From contig NZ_CP058990.1 in assembly GCF_019021925.1 (NCBI RefSeq), positions 2,816,001 to 2,880,000 on the forward strand: a stretch of 64,000 bases of DNA. The letters are read 5' to 3'. This DNA is from Cellulophaga sp. HaHaR_3_176 (GTDB lineage: Bacteria > Bacteroidota > Bacteroidia > Flavobacteriales > Flavobacteriaceae). The notes beneath the pieces were generated by a model that worked only from the letters and a program-made list of their open reading frames with translations, had not been told where the DNA came from and did not search any database. A program made the position numbers and the translations under genes. Shown here piece after piece: positions 1 through 8,979 of the stretch. Position 1 is the first letter of the stretch; the number at the start of each line of letters is the position of its first letter.

Positions 1-306
1 AGTGGAGCTACAATTTCTACTTCTGTATTATTAGGTGTCGATAAAACGAAAGCTGCACGTTTTTCTTTCTTAATGGTAGTGCCTCTTATTTTTGGTAAAA
101 TTGTTAAAGATCTATTAGGTGGCGAGTTAACTTTTTCAGGAGAAAATAACTTTGCAATGGGAGCTGGTTTTATCGCTGCTTTTTTAGCTGGTTTAGTTGC
201 TTGTACTTGGATGATTCAATTAGTTAAAAAAAGCAAGCTTTCTTATTTCGCTATTTATTGTTTAATTGTTGGCCTAATAGCTATCGCCTACGGATATTTA
301 GCTTAA
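1..306 (+). CDS. uppP: Undecaprenyl-diphosphatase UppP (BacA), C-terminal part
   Basis: The reading frame is open from base 1, so the gene starts before the window and only about 101 C-terminal residues are visible. They begin SGATISTSVLLGVDK, the end of the conserved SRSG-type active-site loop of the BacA/UppP family. At least three hydrophobic membrane segments follow (around LVVPLIFG, the GAGFIAAFLAGLVAC stretch and the C-terminal YCLIVGLIAIAYGYL). UppP is an integral membrane phosphatase that recycles undecaprenyl pyrophosphate to the monophosphate carrier used in peptidoglycan and surface glycan synthesis. truB follows after 19 bases, so the two are probably co-transcribed. Confidence 0.92.
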   Translation, partial: SGATISTSVLLGVDKTKAARFSFLMVVPLIFGKIVKDLLGGELTFSGENNFAMGAGFIAAFLAGLVACTWMIQLVKKSKLSYFAIYCLIVGLIAIAYGYLA

Positions 307-325
307 ACCCATTAGAACACACCTA

Positions 326-1024
326 TTGAAAACAAAAGAAGATTTTTTAGAAGGTCAAGTATTATTAATAGACAAACCTTTAACATGGTCTTCGTTTCAG
401 GCTGTAAATTCTGTAAAATGGACTATCAGAAAAAAGTTTGAACTTAAAAAAATAAAAGTAGGTCATGCGGGTACTTTAGATCCTTTGGCAACAGGTTTAC
501 TTATTATATGTACTGGTAAATTCACCAAAAGTATTAACGAAATACAAGGTCAAGCAAAAGAATATACTGGTACGATTACACTTGGTAGCACAACACCATC
601 ATACGATTTAGAAACCGAAATTAACGAAACCTTCCCTACTGAACATATCACCGAAGCTTTAATTAAAGAAGCTACGCAGCAGTTTATTGGCGATATCGAA
701 CAAGTACCACCTATTTTTTCAGCCTTGAAAAAAGACGGAAAAAGATTGTACGAATATGCTAGAGAAGGTCAAGAAGTAGAAATCAGAAAAAGAAGTATTA
801 CCATTTCTGAGTTTGAAATTACAAGTATAGAAGACAATAATGTTCACTTTAGAGTAGTGTGCAGTAAAGGCACTTATATACGCTCTTTAGCGTATGATTT
901 TGGCAAAACTTTGCAGTCTGGCGGGCACTTAACTGCCTTAAGAAGAACCAAAATAGGAGATTACAACGTAAATAAAGCAATCACCCCTGAGGATTTCAAT
1001 AAAATGGTAAATGCTATAAACTAG
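326..1024 (+). CDS. truB: tRNA pseudouridine(55) synthase TruB
   Basis: TruB isomerises U55 to pseudouridine in the T-loop of elongator tRNAs. The 232-residue product has the family motif GHAGTLDPLATG, with the catalytic Asp at residue 52, and a downstream VVCSKGTYIRSLA motif. The reading frame opens with TTG at 326. No better-placed ATG or GTG exists before the conserved DKPLTWSSFQ region, so a TTG start is accepted. There is no Shine-Dalgarno sequence. The length is somewhat short because the C-terminal PUA-like extension of enterobacterial TruB is mostly absent, as is usual in this phylum. Confidence 0.95.
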   Translation: MKTKEDFLEGQVLLIDKPLTWSSFQAVNSVKWTIRKKFELKKIKVGHAGTLDPLATGLLIICTGKFTKSINEIQGQAKEYTGTITLGSTTPSYDLETEINETFPTEHITEALIKEATQQFIGDIEQVPPIFSALKKDGKRLYEYAREGQEVEIRKRSITISEFEITSIEDNNVHFRVVCSKGTYIRSLAYDFGKTLQSGGHLTALRRTKIGDYNVNKAITPEDFNKMVNAIN

Positions 1025-1087
1025 AGCCAGTTACTGCCATTCAACGATTTTTTTAAAATATAATTCTAAAAATGTGGTTATAGAAAT

Positions 1088-1822
1088 ATGAATTTGAATC
1101 GAAGTCAACTTTCTTTATTAATTACTTTTTGCTCCATGTCTATCGTGGTGTTGATACTTTACAATATACACTTAGGTGGCAAAGAGAAAGAAGAGTATGT
1201 TATTGAAATGGCAATGATTGAAGATGATATTGAAGACATTATAAAGGAACAAGAACTTTTAGAAGACCAAGCAAAAGCTGAAAGTATAAAAAGCCACATG
1301 GCATACAATGAAGCATCAAAACCTAGCTACGGCAACCCAGAACCGTTAAAAACGCTTGAAGAATTAATGGAAGAAGCTGAAAGCTCTTCCGATAGCGACG
1401 AGCCTTCTGAACTCTTAACTTCTAGCTCAGGTGAATATGCTGCTAACTTAAAAGAATTACGTAAAAAAAGAAAAGAAGCAAAAGAGTTATTAGGGGAACG
1501 TGAAGCTCAAAAAGATGTACCTACAAATAACCTAGCAAAACGAAGAACATCAATCTCATATTCATTAGTTGATAGAGTTAAAAAACATTTACCGATACCA
1601 ATATATACGTGTATTGAAGGCGGTAAAATTGTTATTAATATTGAAGTAAATAGCAGTGGAAATGTTGTTGATGCTACTTTTAATAAAAAAAGTTCAACTA
1701 CAGATAATGGTTGCTTGATAGATAATGCTACTGCATACGCCTATAGATCAACTTTTACAAATAGCTCTAAAGGTTCTCAAAAAGGAACCATCACCTATTT
1801 ATTTCAACAAAAGGCTCGCTAA
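1088..1822 (+). CDS. TonB-like membrane-anchored protein
   Basis: This 244-residue protein has one N-terminal membrane segment (about residues 8-27) and then a long acidic and basic helical stretch (about 35-140). The C-terminal region (about 160-244) resembles a TonB C-terminal fold: GKIVINIEVNSSGNVVDA, a conserved Cys, and a final GTITYLF strand. Such proteins link the inner membrane to outer-membrane receptors. No ExbB/ExbD lies beside it, so a true energy-transducing role is unproven. Its last 24 bases overlap the convergent thioredoxin-like gene. The nearest relatives are annotated as energy-transducer TonB in Bacteroidota; this is family-level inference. Confidence 0.6.
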   Translation: MNLNRSQLSLLITFCSMSIVVLILYNIHLGGKEKEEYVIEMAMIEDDIEDIIKEQELLEDQAKAESIKSHMAYNEASKPSYGNPEPLKTLEELMEEAESSSDSDEPSELLTSSSGEYAANLKELRKKRKEAKELLGEREAQKDVPTNNLAKRRTSISYSLVDRVKKHLPIPIYTCIEGGKIVINIEVNSSGNVVDATFNKKSSTTDNGCLIDNATAYAYRSTFTNSSKGSQKGTITYLFQQKAR

Positions 1823-2428
1823 TAAATCTTTTATAGTATTTTGGCCTTTATCTTTTGTGTACCACATTTGTAAATCTTGTTTGAATTCTGGCGTTAAACT
1901 ACCATGCTCTTCCTTAAAATCATTTACCATTTTTGTAGCCACAGTTGGTCTCGGACCCCAATCGTTTATAACCTCACCCGTTATATCATCAACCATTATC
2001 AACTTAGGGATGGACAATGAATTATTATATAAAAAACGATTCATCAATTCTAAGTTTTCATCTCGCTGCAATACTTTAAAATCTATGTTCGAATTTAATT
2101 TTGCAATCTTGTTCATTATTGGCATTGTTTGGGCAGCATCACCACACCAACTTTCAGTTAACACCAACCAAGTTACTTTTCTATCGATTTTTTTAATTTC
2201 GATAGTATCTTCTTCACTAATTTTTAAAGTTTTATCTAAACGCTTCATACGCTTATCATTCAACAACGTATAGTTTATCAAATTATCGGTCTGAAAGATA
2301 CCTGTTGACTGCTTTAAAGCTACCAGTGCACTAACCTTAGATCTATATTCTTCATAAGAAATACCTTTAGGCAAACTCTCTTTTACGATTTCAAAAGTTG
2401 TTTTTGATATATTGGTTTCTTCTATCAT
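1799..2428 (-). CDS. Thioredoxin-like family protein
   Basis: A 209-residue cytoplasmic protein whose central region reads VTWLVLTESWCGDAAQTMP. This matches the thioredoxin-like family in which the usual CxxC centre is reduced to a single Cys (residue 95) followed by Gly-Asp. The strand-helix pattern around it and the cis-Pro-like SIPKLIMVD segment fit a thioredoxin fold. Without the second Cys a classical dithiol oxidoreductase activity is unlikely; a peroxidase, bacillithiol-type or structural role is possible. The gene is convergent with, and overlaps by 24 bases, the TonB-like gene. No signal peptide is present. Confidence 0.75.
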   Translation of the reverse strand: MIEETNISKTTFEIVKESLPKGISYEEYRSKVSALVALKQSTGIFQTDNLINYTLLNDKRMKRLDKTLKISEEDTIEIKKIDRKVTWLVLTESWCGDAAQTMPIMNKIAKLNSNIDFKVLQRDENLELMNRFLYNNSLSIPKLIMVDDITGEVINDWGPRPTVATKMVNDFKEEHGSLTPEFKQDLQMWYTKDKGQNTIKDLLASLLLK

Positions 2429-2573
2429 TTTTGTTGGATCAGTTATACTATAAAATTAAATTCTCCCTATTCTATAGGATATGAGATATATCATATTTGT
2501 AGAAAAAAAATAAAAAAACTTACAAACACATTTTTTATCGTGCCAGCATCATACTATGTTCCCCATCATAAAT

Positions 2574-3977
2574 TTATAAATTCTGTGGATTTACAGCCAA
2601 ACTATTAAATAATTTAGCCTTAGTTGTAAAGAATTTATTTTGCACCAATACCTGTTTTAATTTAGATTCTATTAATTTATTTTCCCTAGAGTTTATTAAA
2701 AATAAAGAACTTTCTCCGAAGCTAAACTTGCGTTCTTCCGCACTCAATAAGGTTTCATAATTAAACACCATATCATCTATAAGAACGTTTTGTTTCTCAA
2801 AAGAATCTAACTCACGATAAAGCGCAATTATTTTATTTTTAATTTGAATTTCAGCATTGTCAATTTCAAATTTAGCGTCTTGCATCTTAATTTTAGCTAG
2901 CTTTAAATCACCTCGTTCTTTCCTTAAAAAAATAGGCAATTGAAAACTAATTCCACCTTTGTAATAATCTGTTCGCAAAGAGTTTATTAGCTCAGGTGTT
3001 TCTGTTAAAAAATTATATTCGAGTTCAATTTTTGGTAGTAATTTATTTGCTTTCAAATTTTTATCAACTCGCAAACCATTTAATTTAAAGTCTAGTGATT
3101 TAAGTTTTGGGTGATTATCTATCGTAAAACTATCTAACGGTATTCCTGAAATTTCTAAGGTACTATCAATATCATTTTGCACTTCATCATCAGGCACAAC
3201 ATTAGGTTGTAACTCTACTGGTAAATTATTATTTAGCCATAAATACCCTGAAACCTCTAATGATTTTTGCATTAGCTTAACTCTTGCTTGCTCTAAATTT
3301 AAAGCTCTGTCTTGAACTACAATTTTTGCCTCAACAGTATCTATAGCGGCAATTTGCCCTACGGATGCACTTTTTTTAATACCTTGAAAACGTATTTTAG
3401 CATTCTCTAAAAATCCTTCAAATATTTTACTTTCACTATAAGCTTGTAGCCAATTAAAATAAGCTAAAGCGGCATCAAAAAGCACTTGATTGACTTCTAT
3501 ATCTCTATCAACCTTAGTTTGTTCTCTAAAATATTTCGCTTTTTTAAGCGTCGCCATTCGGTCATTAATCCATAAACCTTGCCCAACAGACATGCTTATT
3601 CCTGCACTATACAATCCATCATCAGGCACAGTATACTCAGGGTTTAAATAGGTACCTTCATTTTGTTCAAAAACACCTTTTAAGTTAATCCCATACCAAG
3701 TAGGTATTTTAAATGTCGCATTTAGCTTCTCATAGTATTCGGTTCCTTTAAACTGCTTAGTACCATAATCAACTTCAATTTTAGGATCAAAACTTCCTCT
3801 TGATTTTAAAAGATACGCTTGCCCTTCATCTAAAGTTAATTCTGCTTGTTTTGCAATCGGATGATATTTTTTCACATACCCCAGATATTCTTTAAATTTT
3901 AAAACAGAAGAATCAATCTGTTGTGCTGGCAAAGAGAAACTAATACACAATAAACCTAAAAAGATAAAATTTCTCAT
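2574..3977 (-). CDS. TolC-family outer membrane efflux protein
   Basis: A 467-residue protein with a signal peptide (MRNFIFLGLLCISFSLPAQ). It has the long amphipathic helical repeats of TolC-like trimeric outer-membrane channels, including the two-fold-repeated halves and the conserved ANKLLPKIELEY segment before the second half. It is the outer-membrane exit duct of the exporter encoded just upstream. Its ATG overlaps the stop codon of the HlyD gene by one base (TAATG), which indicates translational coupling. The substrate is unknown. Confidence 0.85.
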   Translation of the reverse strand: MRNFIFLGLLCISFSLPAQQIDSSVLKFKEYLGYVKKYHPIAKQAELTLDEGQAYLLKSRGSFDPKIEVDYGTKQFKGTEYYEKLNATFKIPTWYGINLKGVFEQNEGTYLNPEYTVPDDGLYSAGISMSVGQGLWINDRMATLKKAKYFREQTKVDRDIEVNQVLFDAALAYFNWLQAYSESKIFEGFLENAKIRFQGIKKSASVGQIAAIDTVEAKIVVQDRALNLEQARVKLMQKSLEVSGYLWLNNNLPVELQPNVVPDDEVQNDIDSTLEISGIPLDSFTIDNHPKLKSLDFKLNGLRVDKNLKANKLLPKIELEYNFLTETPELINSLRTDYYKGGISFQLPIFLRKERGDLKLAKIKMQDAKFEIDNAEIQIKNKIIALYRELDSFEKQNVLIDDMVFNYETLLSAEERKFSFGESSLFLINSRENKLIESKLKQVLVQNKFFTTKAKLFNSLAVNPQNL

Positions 3978-5326
3978 TATTTTTTGTCTTTAGTTGAAGT
4001 AACATCAGGCTGATAATAATTTGGCGGAAAACCATTTAATTGACGCCATAACTCATACCAAATAGGAACATCTTCTAAAAGAGCAACCGTATTAGCTCCT
4101 GAGCCTACACGTATTTGATCTGGCCAAGATTGATCGTCTGGGTCTTGAGAAAGTAATACCCTATACTTACCATTCGGACTTATAAAAGTTTCAATAGCAA
4201 CCACAACACCACCATATGTACCATGCGAGGCATTAGGCCAACCGCTAAATACAATAGATGGCCAACCATCAAACTGAATACGCACTTTTTCTCCTTTATG
4301 TATCAAAGGCAAATCTAAAGGTGTTATATACATCTCGACAGCCTTATCATAATCTACAGGCATTATACCCACTAACTGATCACCTTCTTTAAAAGTTTCT
4401 CCTAAACCTGCTTGTATTGCTTTATTTATATAACCATTTTGTGGAGCTTTTATATAGTATAAATCATTTCTCATTTCATAATTCGTAAATTGATTTTCTA
4501 ACTTACTCACTTGTGCCTGAGAATCAAATTGCCCTGATTGGGCTGTATACATATCGCTTTGAGCCTTTGAAATTTTATCTGTATATGCAGCTTGCACACT
4601 ATTAATTTCCATAGAGGCATTTAAAATATCATTTCTGCTTGTTAATAATTTATTTTCTTGAGCAATTAATTTAGCTTGGGTTTCTTGCAATTTTAGCCTT
4701 TTTTCTTCTACATCAGTAAGTGCTTTTAGGCCTTCTTTTTCTAATTGAACCGTACGGTTGTATTGACGTTCTGCTATTTCAAGATTTGTATTTGCAGCTT
4801 GAAAATCGATACTATCGCTTTTCACTTTAAGCTTAGATTGTATTAATTTATTCTTTGCTTGCTCTAACTTTAGTTTTCGTTCTGTAGACAAGGCTCCTAT
4901 CTGATTATTTAACGCCTGCACCTTACCTTCATAAGAAACTACAGACATTTCTTTTGCTTTTATTTGATCGCCTGTACGCTCTACTAATTGAGGATCAAAA
5001 TATTCGTTTTTTATTTCTGAAATAAATAAAATAGTATCTCCCTTACTTACATAATCCCCTTCTTGCACAAACCACTTTTCTATTCTACCTGGTATTGGCG
5101 ACTGAATAGTTTGTGGTCTTTGATCAGGCTTTAAAGTTGTTAAGGCTCCATTACCTCTTACATTCTGAGTCCATGGCAAAAATAAAACCACACAACCAAA
5201 CAAAGCAGACCCTATTAAAAATCTATTAAAATATTTATAATGCTTTTTATGAAAAACACGCTCTGCAGACTTGTACACACTAAGGTTTACCTTTTTATTT
5301 AATATGTTATTTGAGATATTAAGCAT
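3977..5326 (-). CDS. HlyD-family periplasmic adaptor (membrane fusion protein)
   Basis: A 449-residue adaptor with a short cytoplasmic N-terminus and a single membrane segment (about residues 34-52). A biotinyl-lipoyl half follows (SPIPGRIEKWFVQEGDYVSKGD), then a long coiled-coil hairpin (about 115-270), and the second lipoyl and beta-barrel part (KAPQNGYINKAIQAGLGET). It bridges the inner-membrane ABC protein and the TolC channel. The gene lies 8 bases after the ABC transporter gene and overlaps the TolC gene by one base, giving an operon of all three exporter components. Confidence 0.88.
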   Translation of the reverse strand: MLNISNNILNKKVNLSVYKSAERVFHKKHYKYFNRFLIGSALFGCVVLFLPWTQNVRGNGALTTLKPDQRPQTIQSPIPGRIEKWFVQEGDYVSKGDTILFISEIKNEYFDPQLVERTGDQIKAKEMSVVSYEGKVQALNNQIGALSTERKLKLEQAKNKLIQSKLKVKSDSIDFQAANTNLEIAERQYNRTVQLEKEGLKALTDVEEKRLKLQETQAKLIAQENKLLTSRNDILNASMEINSVQAAYTDKISKAQSDMYTAQSGQFDSQAQVSKLENQFTNYEMRNDLYYIKAPQNGYINKAIQAGLGETFKEGDQLVGIMPVDYDKAVEMYITPLDLPLIHKGEKVRIQFDGWPSIVFSGWPNASHGTYGGVVVAIETFISPNGKYRVLLSQDPDDQSWPDQIRVGSGANTVALLEDVPIWYELWRQLNGFPPNYYQPDVTSTKDKK

Positions 5327-5334
5327 AGCTTTAT

Positions 5335-7002
5335 TTAATTAGCATTTATAATTTTACCTCCATCAAGTGTGATTATTCTATCTACTCGATTTTCCCAGTT
5401 TTTATCGTGACTAACAATAACCAATGACCAAGGATTTGATTTATCAGATAAAAAATTCATAATTGAAATCACTTCTTCTACATCTAATTGATCTAACGGT
5501 TCCTTTAAAATCAATAACTTTGGTTTTCGAACAATAGCTCTTGCTAAAAGGATTTTTTTAGCAACGTTATGTGGTATTTGCTGTCCCTCAGGAAATAAAA
5601 TTGTATGAATACCTTTTGGTTGTTCTTTTACAAATTTTGTTAAGCATGTTTTTTCAATTGCCCAATACAAATCTTTCTGCGATATTGTTTCGTCTCCAAA
5701 TGTTATATTGTTTAATATACTACCCTCAAAAGGGCTCTCTTCAGTAAAAGATTGGCCAATAAACGATCGGTAATGATTTGGCACAATATTATCCAATGCT
5801 ATATTATTTACATAAACAGCCCCTTCTGTCGGCCTCACTAAACCAGCCATTAATCGTAATAATGTAGTTTTACCTGACCCATTTTTACCTAACAAAAGTG
5901 TTGTTGTATTTGGTAAAATTGTTAACGAGATATTGTCTAATATTTTATTTTTAACACCGTAAGACTTATAACTTAAATCAGATATTTCGACTGTTAAGCT
6001 TGTTTCAGTTGTTAATGGAACCTCCCCTTTTTGCGACTCTAAATCTTTATCTACTACTTGCCCTAATTTCTCTAATGAAGTTAATAAATCATATATAGTT
6101 TCTAACCCACGAATTAATTTTTCTACCGAACTAATAACTAGTAAAATAATTATTTCAGCAGCAACAAACTGACCTATATTCATTTCTTGATTTAAAACCA
6201 ACAAGCCTCCAATAAGCAATAAACCTGCTGTTACCAAAACCTTAAAACCTATCATTTGAATAAACTGAATGACTAAAATTCTAAAATGGTTTTCTCTTGC
6301 TTGAAGATATTCTCCTACTAGTTCATCATTTTTATCAAGTCCATGAGTCGTATTACCTGATAGTTTAAAACTAACAAGAGAACGAGCAACTTCTTGAATC
6401 CAATGTGCTACTTTGTATTTATATTTAGATTCTTGTAAACTTGTTTCTAATCCTTTTTGAGCTGTAAATTTAAATACCACATAAATTAGCAACATTAATA
6501 ACAAGCCATAAATAATAAAAAATGGATGATAAAATGATAATAACAGCAACCCAAAAATAATTTGCAGTAAGGCCGCAGGAAAATCTAATAAAACTTTAGA
6601 AAGCGATTTTTGAACCGTAAGTGTGTCAAAAAATCTATTAGCTAGCTCCGGCGGATAGTAATCGCGAAGCTCACTCATTTTTATTTTCGGAAAACGATAA
6701 ATAAATTCAAATGATGCTCTTGTAAAGATTTTCTGCTGAACGTTTTCTATAATTCTAATTTGCATTAGCTGCAACAAACCACCAAAGGCCACACCACCAG
6801 TTACCAAAACAACTAAAACAATCCAAGAAGTGCTAATTTGAGCGCCCTGAATTAAATTAATAATTGCCTGAATACCTAAAGGCAATGTTAAGTTTACGAT
6901 ACCCGCGAAAATAGCATAATAAAAAGTTTGGAAAATATCGCGTTTATCAAGTTTTAGTAACCCTATTAAACGCTGCCAAGCTGTAAGTACATTTTTTGCC
7001 AT
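5335..7002 (-). CDS. ABC transporter (membrane plus ATPase half), degenerate ATPase motifs
   Basis: A 555-residue half-transporter with an N-terminal exporter-type membrane domain (about 1-310, six hydrophobic segments) and a C-terminal nucleotide-binding domain. Walker A is intact (LLLGKNGSGKTTLL), as are the Q-loop (FIGQSF) and the H-loop (VIVSHD). The signature LSGGQ is replaced by IPHNV in EGQQIPHNVAKKILLARA. Walker B reads LLILKEP, with Lys where the Mg-binding Asp is expected; the catalytic Glu is kept. No peptidase-C39 domain precedes the membrane part. It is the inner-membrane motor of the HlyD/TolC exporter and probably dimeric. Substrate unknown; see findings for the odd motifs. Confidence 0.85.
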   Translation of the reverse strand: MAKNVLTAWQRLIGLLKLDKRDIFQTFYYAIFAGIVNLTLPLGIQAIINLIQGAQISTSWIVLVVLVTGGVAFGGLLQLMQIRIIENVQQKIFTRASFEFIYRFPKIKMSELRDYYPPELANRFFDTLTVQKSLSKVLLDFPAALLQIIFGLLLLSFYHPFFIIYGLLLMLLIYVVFKFTAQKGLETSLQESKYKYKVAHWIQEVARSLVSFKLSGNTTHGLDKNDELVGEYLQARENHFRILVIQFIQMIGFKVLVTAGLLLIGGLLVLNQEMNIGQFVAAEIIILLVISSVEKLIRGLETIYDLLTSLEKLGQVVDKDLESQKGEVPLTTETSLTVEISDLSYKSYGVKNKILDNISLTILPNTTTLLLGKNGSGKTTLLRLMAGLVRPTEGAVYVNNIALDNIVPNHYRSFIGQSFTEESPFEGSILNNITFGDETISQKDLYWAIEKTCLTKFVKEQPKGIHTILFPEGQQIPHNVAKKILLARAIVRKPKLLILKEPLDQLDVEEVISIMNFLSDKSNPWSLVIVSHDKNWENRVDRIITLDGGKIINAN

Positions 7003-7005
7003 GCT

Positions 7006-7680
7006 TTAATTTTGTATTGTTTTTAGAACTACTTCTGTAAAGTAGCATGTTGAAGATTTAGAATTATGACAATCAGTAAGCGTTGGAAAATGTTCTTTTA
7101 AAAAAAACTGATGCAAATTTCCCTCTAACACAGTACTCGCCATACTCGAAGCATATTTATATTCAGAATTTACTCCTGTAATCATTTCTGCTAACCTAGC
7201 AATAAGCCTTTTATAAATAGTAAAATAACCATCTTTATTCTCCTCATCAACTTCTTTAGTTAAATATGATTTTGAATATTCATTAATGACAATTTTACTT
7301 AAAACAATTTCATTGATATGTGAAAAATGAGAATCTTCTTCGATCACTTTAGTCACAACCTCTATCGCTTTCGTAAGTTTTTCAATAGGGTTAGTTATAC
7401 TATTAGTTGAAAATACTAAATGATATTCTAACCAACCCCAATACCAAGAGGTTAAATACAATAATAGTTTATGTTTATTCTCAAAATAACGATAAATAGA
7501 ACTCTCATTAGACTCAATAGCTAAACCTAGTTTTTTGAATGTAAATTTTTCGAAACCAATTTCATGAATTAATAAAATACTATCTTGAATTATTTTCTTT
7601 CCTAATTCAGAAGATTCAGGGTCTTTGATATAAATCTTATCATTAATAGTAATTTTCATCGATTGTAATAGCCTATCCAT
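7006..7680 (-). CDS. TetR/AcrR-family transcriptional regulator
   Basis: A 224-residue protein whose residues about 25-75 form the TetR helix-turn-helix, ending in the typical SSIYRYFENKHKLLLYL. The C-terminal ligand and dimerisation part is not conserved. It is the first gene of the minus-strand operon, 3 bases before the ABC gene, and so is the likely local repressor of the exporter and of itself. A palindromic region upstream (7712-7740) is a plausible operator. An internal ATG at codon 8 is an alternative start. Confidence 0.85.
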   Translation of the reverse strand: MDRLLQSMKITINDKIYIKDPESSELGKKIIQDSILLIHEIGFEKFTFKKLGLAIESNESSIYRYFENKHKLLLYLTSWYWGWLEYHLVFSTNSITNPIEKLTKAIEVVTKVIEEDSHFSHINEIVLSKIVINEYSKSYLTKEVDEENKDGYFTIYKRLIARLAEMITGVNSEYKYASSMASTVLEGNLHQFFLKEHFPTLTDCHNSKSSTCYFTEVVLKTIQN

Positions 7681-7711
7681 CTCTAATAAATTATTATTTT
7701 AATCACGAATT

Positions 7712-7740
7712 TAATAGTATTGCTATTAATACGCAATAGT
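7712..7740. promoter_or_regulatory. Candidate TetR operator (inverted repeats)
   Basis: Two overlapping inverted repeats lie 32-60 bases upstream of the tetR start: TAATAG-N5-CTATTA (7712-7728) and ATTGC-N9-GCAAT (7719-7737). The latter extends imperfectly to AGTATTGC/GCAATAGT. TetR-family regulators usually bind such palindromes in their own promoter. The function is inferred from position only. Confidence 0.35.
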
Positions 7741-7815
7741 TAAACATTTTATTTTAAAAGCCTTACCTTGAAAAAAATTATAAACCAGAATTAGTTAATT
7801 TAATTTCTAATAAAA

Positions 7816-7823
7816 TAGATTTG
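7816..7823 (+). promoter_or_regulatory. -7 box (TAGATTTG) of tag
   Basis: TAGATTTG matches the Bacteroidota sigma-A -7 consensus TAnnTTTG and lies 31 bases upstream of the tag ATG. No good TTG element is visible 17-23 bases upstream, so only the -7 half is supported. Confidence 0.4.
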
Positions 7824-7853
7824 TAAATCTTATCTACCTTTAAAAGAACTAGA

Positions 7854-8417
7854 ATGGAAAAACATAGATGTGGATGGTGCCAAGGTGATGATCTTTATGA
7901 AGCGTATCATGACTTAGAGTGGGGAGTACCCGTTAAAGATGATGACAAACTATTTGAATTTTTAATTCTAGAAACTTTTCAAGCGGGGTTAAGCTGGATT
8001 ACAATTTTGAGAAAACGAGAAAATTTCAGAAAAGCATTTGACAATTTTGATTATAAAAAAATTGCGACTTATAATGAATCCAAAATTGAATCTTTATTGC
8101 AAAACGCAGGAATCATTAGAAACAAACTTAAAATTAGAGCCACCATTTCTAACGCAGATGCGTATATGAAAATTCAAGAAGAATTTGGTAGTTTTAGCAC
8201 TTATATCTGGAATTTTGTAGATGGAAAAACTATCAAGAATAAAGTAAAGCATTATAAAGAAGCACCTGCTAACACGGAACTATCTGATAAAATCAGTAAA
8301 GATTTAAAAAAAAGAGGCTTTAAATTTGTTGGCAGTACCGTTATATATGCGCAAATGCAAGCAACCGGTATGGTTAATGATCACGAAATAAATTGTTTTA
8401 GATATGAAGAAGTTTAG
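7854..8417 (+). CDS. tag: DNA-3-methyladenine glycosylase I
   Basis: Tag removes 3-methyladenine from alkylated DNA in base-excision repair. The 187-residue protein carries the family start RCGWCQGDD and the zinc ligands Cys6, His19, His177 and Cys181 (DHEINC near the C-terminus). The catalytic-pocket segment LILETFQAGLSW contains Glu40 and Trp48. Length and motifs are those of an intact enzyme. Its end overlaps the next gene by 14 bases, suggesting co-transcription with two secreted-protein genes of no obvious repair role. Confidence 0.95.
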   Translation: MEKHRCGWCQGDDLYEAYHDLEWGVPVKDDDKLFEFLILETFQAGLSWITILRKRENFRKAFDNFDYKKIATYNESKIESLLQNAGIIRNKLKIRATISNADAYMKIQEEFGSFSTYIWNFVDGKTIKNKVKHYKEAPANTELSDKISKDLKKRGFKFVGSTVIYAQMQATGMVNDHEINCFRYEEV

Positions 8418-8979
8418 TCTTTTATTATTGTTACTAATTAGTACCCTAACTTGTTTTAGTCAAATAAAATTAGAAAGAGAATTTCGTATTAAAAAATCTG
8501 AATTCCCGTCAGAAGCATTGTCTTTAATCAAAACAAAGCTAACAGATGCAAAAAAAATAAAATTCTATAAAGAGATTGACAGTAGCAAGGTAACTTTTGA
8601 AGCTAAATTTAAAAAAAAGCGCTTATGGTATAGCGTAGAATTTAATGAACAAGGTCATCTACAAGATATTGAAGTTTTAATTAAAAGTATTGATATACCT
8701 AATGACACTTTTGAAAACGCAACTAAATATTTAGACCAGAATTTTGAGAAATATAAAATTGTAAAAATTCAACAACAATACCCCGTTATTGAAAATGATG
8801 AAAAAACTATAAATAACGCTTTTCAAAACCTTATGTTACCTACTGTTAATTATGAAATAATGATTAATGGTAAAAAAGAAAAAAACTTCGAGAAATTTGA
8901 AATCTTATTTGATGCTACAGGAAAATTTAAATCTATTCGAAAATCACTTCCTATTAATTATGATCACATACTTTATTAA
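8404..8979 (+). CDS. Secreted PepSY-like protein of unknown function
   Basis: A 191-residue protein with a clear signal peptide (MKKFSLLLLLLISTLTCFSQ). The mature part has two alpha/beta repeats (FPSEALSLIKTKL...VTFEAKF and later TKYLDQNFEKYKIVKI...VNYEIMINGK) with the look of a PepSY-like fold. It is probably periplasmic. It overlaps tag upstream by 14 bases and the DUF2490 gene downstream by 20 bases. I do not recognise a specific function; the PepSY-like assignment rests on pattern only. Confidence 0.6.
   Translation: MKKFSLLLLLLISTLTCFSQIKLEREFRIKKSEFPSEALSLIKTKLTDAKKIKFYKEIDSSKVTFEAKFKKKRLWYSVEFNEQGHLQDIEVLIKSIDIPNDTFENATKYLDQNFEKYKIVKIQQQYPVIENDEKTINNAFQNLMLPTVNYEIMINGKKEKNFEKFEILFDATGKFKSIRKSLPINYDHILY

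Noticed and set aside
8867..8959. Longer N-terminus of the DUF2490 protein
   Set aside because: The extension is Lys-rich, lies over the previous gene, and would bury the signal peptide that starts at 8960.
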